Part shown: positions 7,101-13,329 of the stretch, in pieces
Layout: every line of letters begins with the position of its first letter
How positions within the stretch are numbered: position 1 is the first letter of the stretch
Origin: Clostridiales bacterium
GTDB lineage: Bacteria; Bacillota; Clostridia; Oscillospirales; Acutalibacteraceae
Reading direction: 5' to 3'
Assembly (NCBI GenBank): GCA_019421725.1
Contig: JAHZES010000043.1
Location: 1-13,329 of the forward strand
Length of the DNA stretch: 13,329 nt
Notes under the pieces: model-generated
What the model was told of the DNA's origin: nothing
Database searches by the model: none
The model's input: the letters and a program-made list of their open reading frames with translations, nothing else
Program-made: the position numbers and the translations under genes

Positions 7101-8672
7101 TTGCTGAATGAAAAGTTATCTGCTCTGCGCAAGCGCGCGGGATTTTCGCAGGAAAAGCTGGCCGAAATCCTCGACGTAACGCGTCAGGCGGTGCAGAAGT
7201 GGGAACGGGGCGCCGCTATGCCGGACATTCCGAAGCTTATCGCCATAACGTCGCTGTTCGGCGTCTCGCTGGATTATTTGCTGAACAACCGGGAACCGGA
7301 TGCCGACGCGGTACGCCACGAAAGCACCGGTCTGCCGCAGTATGCCTCTTTACCGGACTGGGAGGCCTATTACTCCCAGCTTCCCCTGGAGCTTCGCCAA
7401 TCCTGCGAAGAAGGACGCGACGTAAAGCGCTACGAAAAGCTTGCCGCAGAAATTGACCGTCTGCCGCCCGATGTACACAAGAAACAGCTGGCAGACACGT
7501 TTTACGAAATCATTGAAAGTGCGCCGCAGCGCGCCGGCTACCGCTATGTGGAACCCTCGGATTATGCGCATATCGCCCTGCTCTGTACTCCTCCGGCCGC
7601 AGAGCCCGTACCAGGGCCGGAAACTCCGTCTTCCAAACTGCGCGGTGCGTGGCTTGGGCGGATCTGCGGCTGTCTGCTGGGCAAGCCGCTGGAGGGCATT
7701 CGCCTTTCCGAGCTGATCCCCTTCCTGAAGCAAAGCGATAACTATCCGCTGCACCGGTATCTGCGTTCCTCCGACGTGACCGATGCGGTACGGGACACCT
7801 ATTCTTTTGGGTTTACCAACCGTTTCTATTCGGACACCGTTTCCGCCGCTCCGTCGGATGACGACACCAATTACACGGTGCTCGCTCTGCGTCTGCTGGA
7901 ACAGTACGGACATGAATTCACCTCTGAAAATGTTGCTGAACTGTGGATAGATTCCCAGGTAAAGCGGGCATATTGCACCGCAGAGCGCGTCGCCTACCGA
8001 AACATTGTCAACGGGTATCGGCCGCCGGACACCGCAACATGGCGCAACCCGTACCGCGAATGGATCGGCGCACAGATTCGCGCCGATTTTTACGGTTACA
8101 TCAATCCCGGGAATCCCAAGGCTGCTGCGGAGATGGCATGGCGTGACGCACGCATCTCACATGTAAAAAACGGCATTTACGGCAGCATGTTTGTCGCAGC
8201 GATGCTGGCGAAGGCCGCTGTCTGCACAGAAATGGAACCGGTTATTGAAGCGGGGTTGGCCTGTATTCCATTTACCAGCCGTCTGCATGAAACCGTCTCG
8301 GAAATTCTGAACGATTTTCGTTCCGGCGTTTCACAGGAAGAGTGTGTACGCAGCATTCAGACCCGTTTCGACGACCGTTCTCCCCACGATTGGTGCCACA
8401 CCATCTCAAACGCCGCAATTGTGACCGCCGCGCTGCTGTACGGCGGCACAGACTTCGGCAAAACGATCTGCCTGGCAGTAGAATGCGGCTTTGACACCGA
8501 CTGCAACGGCGCCACTGCCGGTTCTGTTCTTGGAATGCTGCTGGGCGAATCCGAGATCGGTTCGGAATGGTCTGCGCCGCTGCACGGAAAGCTGGAGACT
8601 ACCATTTTCGGCATGGGCACGCTCACCTTGGACGATTTGTGCGCGCGCACAGAAAAATGGATCTCGCGCTGA
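7101..8672 (+). CDS. XRE-type HTH domain fused to ADP-ribosylglycohydrolase-family domain
   Basis: The 523-residue product joins two domains. Residues 1-65 are a Cro/C1-type helix-turn-helix with LRKRAGFSQEKLAEIL, VTRQAVQKWERG and SLDYLLNN. A helical linker with an EPSDYAHI motif follows. From about residue 180 comes a domain of the ADP-ribosylglycohydrolase (ARH/DraG) family. It has RGAWLGRICGCLLGKPLEG (181-199), a metal-site motif SDDDTNYT (252-259) and the second metal-site motif GFDTDCNGATAG (463-474). The acidic residues are intact, so it may bind Mg2+ and remove or sense ADP-ribose. I chose TTG 7101 because GGGAG (7088-7092) is 8 bases upstream and it gives a typical XRE start; ATG 7059 lacks a site. 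The gene is flanked by its own promoter and terminator. Its role as regulator, enzyme or both is not known. Confidence 0.88.
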   Translation: MLNEKLSALRKRAGFSQEKLAEILDVTRQAVQKWERGAAMPDIPKLIAITSLFGVSLDYLLNNREPDADAVRHESTGLPQYASLPDWEAYYSQLPLELRQSCEEGRDVKRYEKLAAEIDRLPPDVHKKQLADTFYEIIESAPQRAGYRYVEPSDYAHIALLCTPPAAEPVPGPETPSSKLRGAWLGRICGCLLGKPLEGIRLSELIPFLKQSDNYPLHRYLRSSDVTDAVRDTYSFGFTNRFYSDTVSAAPSDDDTNYTVLALRLLEQYGHEFTSENVAELWIDSQVKRAYCTAERVAYRNIVNGYRPPDTATWRNPYREWIGAQIRADFYGYINPGNPKAAAEMAWRDARISHVKNGIYGSMFVAAMLAKAAVCTEMEPVIEAGLACIPFTSRLHETVSEILNDFRSGVSQEECVRSIQTRFDDRSPHDWCHTISNAAIVTAALLYGGTDFGKTICLAVECGFDTDCNGATAGSVLGMLLGESEIGSEWSAPLHGKLETTIFGMGTLTLDDLCARTEKWISR

Positions 8673-8680
8673 ACTTCCTC

Positions 8681-8731
8681 AGCACAAGTAAAAAGCCTGC
8701 CGCAAAATGCGGCAGGCTTTTTACTTGTGCT
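8681..8731. terminator. Bidirectional intrinsic terminator with a 24-bp perfect stem
   Basis: The left arm 8681-8704 is fully complementary to the right arm 8708-8731, with loop AAA (8705-8707). The inner GC-rich core GCCTGCCGCA/TGCGGCAGGC is flanked by a run of five A on the left and five T on the right, so it works as a terminator in both directions. On plus it ends the HTH-ADP-ribosylglycohydrolase gene (stop 8672). On minus it lies 57 bases after the stop of the small membrane protein gene. Confidence 0.93.
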
Positions 8732-8788
8732 TCCTTCTGACTGCAGGAAAGAAACACTGCGGCGGCGATGGCACCAAAACCGCACGGA

Positions 8789-8905
8789 CTACGCAATGAA
8801 AGGAAGTCCTTCAACAGCCGGTATCATCAGCGCGGCGATGGCTCCTGAAATCAAAAGGCCGATAAAAAGATACGGTAATGCTGCTCGTAACAATTTTTTC
8901 GTCAT
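8789..8905 (-). CDS. Small single-pass membrane protein, 38 residues, unknown family
   Basis: This short minus-strand frame encodes MTKKLLRAAL followed by PYLFIGLLISGAIAALMIP and ends in VEGLPFIA. It has a basic start (K3, K4, R7) and one hydrophobic helix (about 10-29) with spaced small residues (G16, G21, A22, A24), predicting an N-inside membrane peptide. The ribosome binding site is unusually clear: AGGAGGT on minus (8914-8920), 8 bases before the ATG. A matching promoter lies 33 bases upstream of the start codon, and a terminator follows the stop, so the gene looks like a full transcription unit. I do not recognise the protein. It could assist a membrane complex or be a small toxin-like peptide, but it lacks the charged tail common in type I toxins. 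The ends 8673-8788 and 8906-9044 hold no other gene that I can support. Confidence 0.68.
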   Translation of the reverse strand: MTKKLLRAALPYLFIGLLISGAIAALMIPAVEGLPFIA

Positions 8906-8937
8906 GTCGTGATACCTCCTGTTGTTTTGTTGACATC

Positions 8938-8966
8938 ATTGTACCACGAACAAAGCGGTCTGTATA
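8938..8966 (-). promoter_or_regulatory. Sigma-A promoter of the small membrane protein gene
   Basis: Read on minus, TATACA (8961-8966) and TACAAT (8938-8943) are separated by exactly 17 bases. The -10 matches 5 of 6 consensus bases and the -35 matches 4 of 6. The predicted start is near 8931, giving a leader of about 25 bases that holds the AGGAGGT site. Confidence 0.68.
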
Positions 8967-8971
8967 CGATT

Positions 8972-9008
8972 GTTACAACACTGTAACTATTTGTAACCTT
9001 TTTGTAAC
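8972..9008 (-). promoter_or_regulatory. Array of TGTAAC/GTTACA half-sites upstream of the small gene's promoter
   Basis: On plus, TGTAAC occurs at 8982-8987, 8992-8997 and 9003-9008, spaced 10 and 11 bases apart, about one helical turn. An inverted copy, GTTACA, lies at 8972-8977 and forms an inverted repeat with the first. The nearest half-site is 5 bases upstream of the minus -35 element, a usual position for an activator. Tandem 6-base repeats at 10-11-base spacing resemble binding sites of OmpR/PhoB-type response regulators. The regulator itself is not in the window. Confidence 0.55.
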
Positions 9009-9044
9009 TTTTTCGCCCTCTCACACAAGCCCGGGCGGAGCGCC

Positions 9045-10061
9045 TCAAGCTCTCTCAACCGGGAATTCAGCAAGATTTTGACGGCCCGGCCTGCGTTTTC
9101 CCTGTTCCATTTCATGAACCAGCCGTACCACGGTATCGTTAAACGGAGTTGCTTTGCCCACAGCCCTTCCTGCAGCGCAGACTGCGCCATTGATGGAGTC
9201 AACCTCGGTCAACTTTCCTTTTTCCAGATCCTGCAGCATGCTGGCCTTCAACGCCGCATGCTTTTTAATGGCAACCGGGATAATCGCAAAGGATATCCTC
9301 CGTTTCAAAGCAGAACGGTAATCCAGAAGACGCACGATATCCTTGCCCTGAACCGGTTCGATTCTGACGCCGGAAGCCGCCGCAACATCAATGCATTCCT
9401 TGATCAGGCGCTGTACACAACGGCGGGAGGCTTTGTCGTTTGCCGCATCACCGAATGTTCCGCCGATCACCGCGCTCATCCCACTGAACGCAGCGTTGAT
9501 CAGCAGCTTTGACCAGCGTACCCCTGCAAAATTGGATTCTACCGTCACCGGGCACATTTTTTCCAGGACGGCTTTTACCTGATCGATCTTTGCAGGCATC
9601 ACCTTTCCGAAGCTTCCCAAACCGAAGGAGAGCGCGTCCGGAGCGCTGGTCAATTCCGCTTTGCCCGGTGCAAGCAGCGTTGCTCCCCAGGCCACGGTGC
9701 AGCCCAACACTCGCGAATCACCAAGAATTTTCATAAGCTCCGGTTCTGGCAAGCCGTTCTGCATCGTACAAAGCACACCGCTTTTACCGAGAAACGGCTG
9801 CAGAAAGCCGGCGGTCTCTCTATTTTCAAGCTGCTTGGTCATCAAAAAAATAATATCGTATTCCCCTTGCATTTCTTCCGGGAGCAGTGCCGTAACCGGA
9901 ACAGTAACGGATACGCTCCCGCTGATTTGCGCTCCGTGCCGATTCAACTCCTCCACATGGGCGCGGTTGCGATTGATCAGCTCCACCGGCTGTCCGTTTC
10001 GTGTCAGGTAAGCGCCGAGCACCGTACCGAGCGAGCCTGCGCCATAAATTGCAATCCTCAT
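9045..10061 (-). CDS. panE: 2-dehydropantoate 2-reductase (ketopantoate reductase)
   Basis: PanE reduces ketopantoate to pantoate with NADPH, a step toward pantothenate and coenzyme A. The 338-residue product has the N-terminal nucleotide-binding glycine motif GAGSLG (7-12). Lys76 in LMTKQLEN and Asn102 in QNGLP fall at conserved active-site places. SKLLINAAFSGMSAVIGG contains the expected catalytic lysine, Lys185, and EVDSINGAV holds Glu286. It is longer than the 300 or so residues usual, mainly through a basic C-terminal tail. I chose the ATG at 10059-10061 because AAAGGA lies 9 bases upstream; the in-frame ATG at 10068-10070 directly abuts that site. No panB or panC is nearby. Related family members act on other 2-keto acids, so the substrate is likely but not certain. 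I see no T-rich terminator after the stop, so some transcripts may run on into the small gene. Confidence 0.88.
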   Translation of the reverse strand: MRIAIYGAGSLGTVLGAYLTRNGQPVELINRNRAHVEELNRHGAQISGSVSVTVPVTALLPEEMQGEYDIIFLMTKQLENRETAGFLQPFLGKSGVLCTMQNGLPEPELMKILGDSRVLGCTVAWGATLLAPGKAELTSAPDALSFGLGSFGKVMPAKIDQVKAVLEKMCPVTVESNFAGVRWSKLLINAAFSGMSAVIGGTFGDAANDKASRRCVQRLIKECIDVAAASGVRIEPVQGKDIVRLLDYRSALKRRISFAIIPVAIKKHAALKASMLQDLEKGKLTEVDSINGAVCAAGRAVGKATPFNDTVVRLVHEMEQGKRRPGRQNLAEFPVERA

Positions 10062-10185
10062 AAACGCCATTCCTTTCCAATGCTTCAGAGCGGCTTTACA
10101 TGGTGCAGCAACCGAACCGATTTCCGTCCATGTCCGTGACGGTTTCAAACCGCACCGTCGCCTTCTCCGCCCATCATTGAAATCT

Positions 10186-10214
10186 ATTATAATCGATTCC
10201 AATGCAATTGACAA
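10186..10214 (-). promoter_or_regulatory. Minus-strand sigma-A promoter of panE
   Basis: Read on minus, TTGTCA (10209-10214) and a perfect TATAAT (10186-10191) are 17 bases apart. The predicted start is near 10179, which leaves an unusually long leader of about 118 bases before the panE ATG. In the leader, GACGGT and ACCGTC flank a smaller CGGTT/AACCG stem (within roughly 10136-10158), so alternative folds are possible. The -35 lies on the same bases as that of the patatin gene. Confidence 0.72.
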
Positions 10215-10236
10215 CCGCAATAATACAGACTATAAT
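10208..10236 (+). promoter_or_regulatory. Consensus sigma-A promoter of the patatin-like gene
   Basis: A perfect TTGACA (10208-10213) and a perfect TATAAT (10231-10236) are separated by the ideal 17 bases. The predicted start is near 10243. This would be a strong promoter unless blocked. A second TTGACA directly follows the -10 (10237-10242) but has no matching -10 downstream. Confidence 0.85.
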
Positions 10237-10244
10237 TTGACAAT

Positions 10245-10263
10245 ACAGCCGGGCTGTCCCGGC
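10245..10263 (+). promoter_or_regulatory. Overlapping inverted repeats at the start of the patatin transcript
   Basis: ACAGCC-G-GGCTGT (10245-10257) and GCCGGG-CTGT-CCCGGC (10248-10263) are two overlapping inverted repeats, which exclude each other as RNA hairpins. They sit at about +3 to +21 of the predicted transcript and end 6 bases before the AGAGGTG ribosome binding site. They may form an operator over the start point or a 5' hairpin that affects stability or translation. No T tract follows. Confidence 0.5.
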
Positions 10264-10281
10264 GGGAAAGAGGTGTCTGTG

Positions 10282-11136
10282 ATGATTCACGGTGCGATCG
10301 TGCTGGAAGGCGGCGCTCTGCGAGGCGTTTATACTTCCGGTGTACTGGATGTTCTGCAGGAACATCAACTGGAACTGGAGTGCGCTGCCGGTGTTTCTGC
10401 CGGCGCACTTAATGCGCTGGGATATGTTTCCCATCAGCCGGGCTGGGCTGCAAAAATCAATCTGGAATATGCGCACGACCCGCGCTATCTGGGCGTTCGC
10501 CCGTTAGTAAAATCGCACAGTCTGTTTGGCTACGACTTTATGTTCGGCGAGATCAGCGAACAGCTGATCCCCTTTAACTATGAAGCGTTCTATTCCTCTC
10601 CGCAGCGCTATGTTGCCGTCGCAACAAACTGCCTGACCGGAGAGCCCGCCTTTTTTGAACGGGGCAAGTGTGCAGATATCATGCGCGCGGCACGCGCCTC
10701 GGCCAGTATTCCTCTGATCGCGCCGTTTGTCCGCTTTGCCGGAGTTCCCTATCTCGACGGAGGTATTGCGCTCTCGGCTCCCGTTGACTGGGCGCTGGAA
10801 CAGGGATATGATAAGGTTGTCGCCGTTCTGACGCGCAACAAAGGATTCCGGAAGCCGCCCGTCTCACGCGGGCAGCAAGAATTGAGCGAGGTGCGTTACC
10901 GGCGCTACCCAAACCTGATTCGTGCAATGAACACCAATCCGCTGCGCTATAACCGGCAGATGGCACACTTTGACAAACTGGAGGCTCAAGGAAAAATTTT
11001 TATTATCCGCCCACAATGGCCAATCACCATCTCCAGTTTGGAACGCGATACTTTGCGTTTGCGCCTTTTGTATGAACAGGGGCGAAAGGAAGCAGAAGCG
11101 CTTCTGCCCGCGCTGCAGGCATATCTGGAAGGCTGA
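10282..11136 (+). CDS. Patatin-like phospholipase family protein
   Basis: This is a serine acyl hydrolase of the patatin (RssA-like) group, acting on lipid esters with a Ser-Asp dyad. The 284-residue product shows the full set of motifs: the oxyanion-hole loop EGGALRG (9-15), the nucleophile elbow GVSAGA (37-42) with Ser39, and LDGG (158-161) with the catalytic Asp159. No signal peptide or membrane segment is present, so it is likely cytoplasmic, like the small bacterial patatins YjjU and RssA. ATG 10282 has AGAGGTG about 7 bases upstream; an in-frame GTG just before it is slightly too close to that site. It is divergent from panE, with which it shares a promoter region, and converges with the EF-G-like gene at a shared terminator. 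Its physiological lipid substrate cannot be told from the sequence. Confidence 0.92.
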   Translation: MIHGAIVLEGGALRGVYTSGVLDVLQEHQLELECAAGVSAGALNALGYVSHQPGWAAKINLEYAHDPRYLGVRPLVKSHSLFGYDFMFGEISEQLIPFNYEAFYSSPQRYVAVATNCLTGEPAFFERGKCADIMRAARASASIPLIAPFVRFAGVPYLDGGIALSAPVDWALEQGYDKVVAVLTRNKGFRKPPVSRGQQELSEVRYRRYPNLIRAMNTNPLRYNRQMAHFDKLEAQGKIFIIRPQWPITISSLERDTLRLRLLYEQGRKEAEALLPALQAYLEG

Positions 11137-11137
11137 A

Positions 11138-11183
11138 AAAAGGATCGCGGCACTTGAATCGTGCCGCGATCCTTCTGTTTTTT
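11138..11183. terminator. Bidirectional intrinsic terminator between convergent genes
   Basis: AAGGATCGCGGCAC (11140-11153) pairs perfectly over 14 bases with GTGCCGCGATCCTT (11161-11174) around a 7-base loop. A run of A precedes it and CTG plus six T follow it, so it terminates the patatin gene on plus and the EF-G-like gene on minus (stop at 11200). Confidence 0.93.
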
Positions 11184-11199
11184 AAGGTCAGGCCGCGCT

Positions 11200-13272
11200 T
11201 CAGCCCTCTACGCGCCCCTCCTGCTTTGCTTTTTCAATCACCTTTTGCGCAACGGCAGGCGGCGCTTCTTCATAGCGCGCAAATTCAAAGGAATAGCTTC
11301 CGCGCCCTTGAGTCGCCTGGCGGATAAATGTTGTAAAATCATTCATCTCGGCCATTGGAACCTCGGCCTCAATCTCCTGACGCCCGGGCTTACCCGGATT
11401 CATTCCGAGAACACGACCGCGGCGTTTGTTGATCTCTCCCATTATATCTCCCATATTGTCGTCAGGCGCGTTTACCCGCAGCGTACCGATCGGCTCCAGC
11501 AATACCGGATTTGCAAGCGGCATTCCGGCCTTATACGCAAGTGCGGCCGCCATTTTAAATGACATTTCGCTGGAGTCCACCGGATGGTATGAGCCGTCGT
11601 AAAGTGTTGCACGCAAACCAACCACCGGATACCCTGCCAACGGCCCCTTGACAATGCAGTCACGCAGACCTTTTTCCACCGCCGGGAAAAATCCCTTCGG
11701 CACCGAACCGCCCACCACGCGCTCGCCGAACTCCATCGTCTCGCTTTCACACGGTTCAAACTCGATCCAAACGTCGCCGAACTGGCCGTGGCCGCCCGTC
11801 TGCTTTTTGTGACGTCCCTGCACCTGCACCTTTTTACGGATCGTTTCCCGGTACGCCACCCGCGGCTGCTCCAGCTGTACCTCAACACCGAACTTGCTCT
11901 TCAGACGCGACGCAATAACATCCAGGTGCTGTTCGCCCAATCCATAAAGAATCATCTGACGTGTTTCACTGTTGTTTTCAAACCGGATGGTCGGGTCCTC
12001 TTCCATCAGACGCAGAATTCCCTGCGCAATTTTTTCCTCATCGCCCTTGTTCTTTGGCCGTATCGCCATAGAAAGCGACGGCTTCGGCGGTTCGATCCCG
12101 GCCAGAACCACCGGAGCCTCGGCGGCGCAGAGAGTATCTCCTGTTCTGGCCTGCGCAAGCTTTGCGACTGCGCCAATATCTCCCGCTGCGATGTACGGCG
12201 TATCTTCCTGCTTTTTGCCGCGTACGGTCAGCGTCTTTCCTATTTTCTCCGGCATACCGGTCCTCATATTGATCAACTGCTGATCCGATGAGAGCCTGCC
12301 GCGAATCACCTTTAAATAAGAAAGCTTGCCGACAAACGGGTCGGCTACCGTTTTAAATACCACCGCGGCCGTCGGTGCAGAGGGATCTACCGCAATTTCC
12401 TGCAGGTCGTCTCCTACCGTCGCCGTTTCTCCTCCCTTTGCCTCTGCGGTCGGCGCCAGCCACGCCAGACCGGTCATCAGCTGATCGATCGCCTGCATGG
12501 ACTGGGACGCACCGCAAAACACCGGGTACACCGTTCCGTTGCGCACACCGGTGCTCAGGCCGACGATCAGCTCCTCCGGTGTAAAGGTCTCTCCTGAAAA
12601 ATATTTTTCAAAGGCTTCGTCGCTCGTTTCGGCAACTGCCTCGTTGATCGCGGTACGCAGCCCGTCCAGCCGGGCGCCCATCTCCGGAATCGGCACCTCG
12701 GCTGGCTTTCCGTCACGATATGCATACGCCTTGTACTCCAGCATATTGACATAGCACTGCACCCTGTGCTCCTGTACAAACGGCACCACAATAGGACAAA
12801 CCGCCGGACCGAACTCGGTTTTCAATTCTTCGAATACCTTATAAAAATCCGCATGATCCGAATCAAGCTTGTTGACAAAGAAAAATTTTGCCAGGTTCCT
12901 GTCGCCTGCGGCTTCAAACGCTTTTTCCGTTCCGACCGCTACACCGGATTTGCCCGAAATATTGATCAGAACCGTTTCGGCCGCCCTGATCCCTTCGCAC
13001 ACTCCCTCGGCAAAATCAAACAGGCCGGGCGTGTCCAGCAAATTGATTTTTTCGCCCTTCCATTCCAGCGGAGCAACAGCCGTTGCCACGGTAGCCTGGC
13101 GTTTTACTTCCTCCGGGTCAAAATCACAAACGGTATTTCCGTCTGCTACCTTGCCAAGGCGGTCGGTTGCACCCGCCAAATAAAGCAGGGCCTCCGCCAG
13201 GGAAGTCTTTCCCGAACCGGCATGGCCTGCAAGGGCAATATTTTTGATGTTTTTCGCTTCGTACTGTTTCAA
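11200..13272 (-). CDS. Elongation factor G-like translational GTPase (EF-G paralogue)
   Basis: The 690-residue product has the full EF-G layout. The GTPase domain carries P-loop GHAGSGKT (16-23), DTPG (80-83) and NKLD (134-137). Domains II-III follow, then domain IV with GRHKKQTGGHGQFG and a domain V ending in YSFEFARYEEAPPAVAQ. Switch I reads KRQATVATAVAPLEW (57-71), where canonical EF-G has RGITITSA. The Thr is kept (Thr61) but the Gly-Ile is not. This marks the divergent EF-G-like group that many clostridia and actinobacteria carry beside true EF-G, so I give no fusA symbol. The role is probably a ribosome-linked GTPase in translocation, recycling or stress; which one is unknown. TTG 13272 is chosen because AAAGGAG (13283-13289) is 10 bases upstream and the product then starts MKQYEAKNIKNIALAGH, as in relatives. 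No ATG is available in frame upstream. Confidence 0.9.
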   Translation of the reverse strand: MKQYEAKNIKNIALAGHAGSGKTSLAEALLYLAGATDRLGKVADGNTVCDFDPEEVKRQATVATAVAPLEWKGEKINLLDTPGLFDFAEGVCEGIRAAETVLINISGKSGVAVGTEKAFEAAGDRNLAKFFFVNKLDSDHADFYKVFEELKTEFGPAVCPIVVPFVQEHRVQCYVNMLEYKAYAYRDGKPAEVPIPEMGARLDGLRTAINEAVAETSDEAFEKYFSGETFTPEELIVGLSTGVRNGTVYPVFCGASQSMQAIDQLMTGLAWLAPTAEAKGGETATVGDDLQEIAVDPSAPTAAVVFKTVADPFVGKLSYLKVIRGRLSSDQQLINMRTGMPEKIGKTLTVRGKKQEDTPYIAAGDIGAVAKLAQARTGDTLCAAEAPVVLAGIEPPKPSLSMAIRPKNKGDEEKIAQGILRLMEEDPTIRFENNSETRQMILYGLGEQHLDVIASRLKSKFGVEVQLEQPRVAYRETIRKKVQVQGRHKKQTGGHGQFGDVWIEFEPCESETMEFGERVVGGSVPKGFFPAVEKGLRDCIVKGPLAGYPVVGLRATLYDGSYHPVDSSEMSFKMAAALAYKAGMPLANPVLLEPIGTLRVNAPDDNMGDIMGEINKRRGRVLGMNPGKPGRQEIEAEVPMAEMNDFTTFIRQATQGRGSYSFEFARYEEAPPAVAQKVIEKAKQEGRVEG

Positions 13273-13329
13273 CGTTCTTAAACTCCTTTCTGATATGGCG
13301 CCCAAAAAAACCGGCGTACCAATATGAAC

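Noticed and set aside
8681..8731. The 24-bp perfect inverted repeat as the end of a mobile element or a REP-type repeat
   Set aside because: It is a single hairpin with a 3-base loop, a GC core and flanking A/T runs between two gene ends, which a bidirectional terminator explains.
8789..8905. Small membrane peptide as a type I toxin
   Set aside because: No antisense promoter was found on the opposite strand and the C-terminal tail is not charged or aromatic-rich as in known families; kept only as a weak alternative.
8972..9008. TGTAAC repeats as a small CRISPR-like array
   Set aside because: Repeats are six bases with 4-5-base gaps, far too short for repeats and spacers; an operator fits better.
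10062..10220. Longer panE N-terminus using starts further upstream
   Set aside because: The extension would cross the panE promoter itself and add residues before the glycine motif that the family does not have.

Overview
The window looks like a chromosomal segment of a low-to-mid-GC anaerobic Firmicute, most likely a clostridial lineage near the Oscillospiraceae/Ruminococcaceae. The grounds are the ecfA-ecfT-truA gene order typical of Firmicutes, strong AGGAGG-type ribosome binding sites, consensus sigma-A promoters, a pyrophosphate-type phosphofructokinase, a DUF5711-like protein and a clostridial-style EF-G paralogue. No phage, insertion sequence, CRISPR array, tRNA or rRNA was seen. The taxon is inferred from protein style and context only.

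Layout, left to right. (1) Positions 1-3044, plus strand: a tightly overlapping operon with the 3' end of ecfA2, then ecfT, truA and a membrane-anchored beta-propeller-like protein. (2) Positions 3198-5611, plus: an orphan DegT-type PLP aminotransferase ending at an intrinsic terminator, then a cupin-AraC regulator with its own candidate promoter and a perfect 16-bp palindrome just before its ribosome binding site. (3) Positions 5713-6924, plus: PPi-dependent phosphofructokinase with an extended -10 promoter, a possible 7-codon leader and a strong terminator. (4) Positions 7101-8672, plus: a single-gene unit encoding an XRE-type HTH domain fused to an ADP-ribosylglycohydrolase domain. (5) Positions 8681-9008: a bidirectional terminator with a 24-bp perfect stem and, on the minus strand, a 38-codon gene for a small membrane protein. 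That gene has its own ribosome binding site and promoter and an array of TGTAAC half-sites upstream. (6) Positions 9045-11136: panE (minus) and a patatin-like lipase (plus), transcribed divergently from promoters that share the same -35 bases. (7) Positions 11140-13272: a bidirectional terminator and, on minus, a complete EF-G-like GTPase with a TTG start.

How the genes work together: ecfA2 and ecfT encode parts of the shared energising module of ECF vitamin transporters. truA modifies tRNA anticodon arms and the EF-G-like protein probably acts on the ribosome. Pfp supplies glycolytic flux using PPi, and PanE makes pantoate for coenzyme A. The aminotransferase and AraC regulator may form a small regulated unit. 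The parts most worth following up are the HTH-ADP-ribosylglycohydrolase fusion (a possible ADP-ribose-responsive regulator), the small membrane protein with its repeat operator, and the overlapping divergent panE/patatin promoters.
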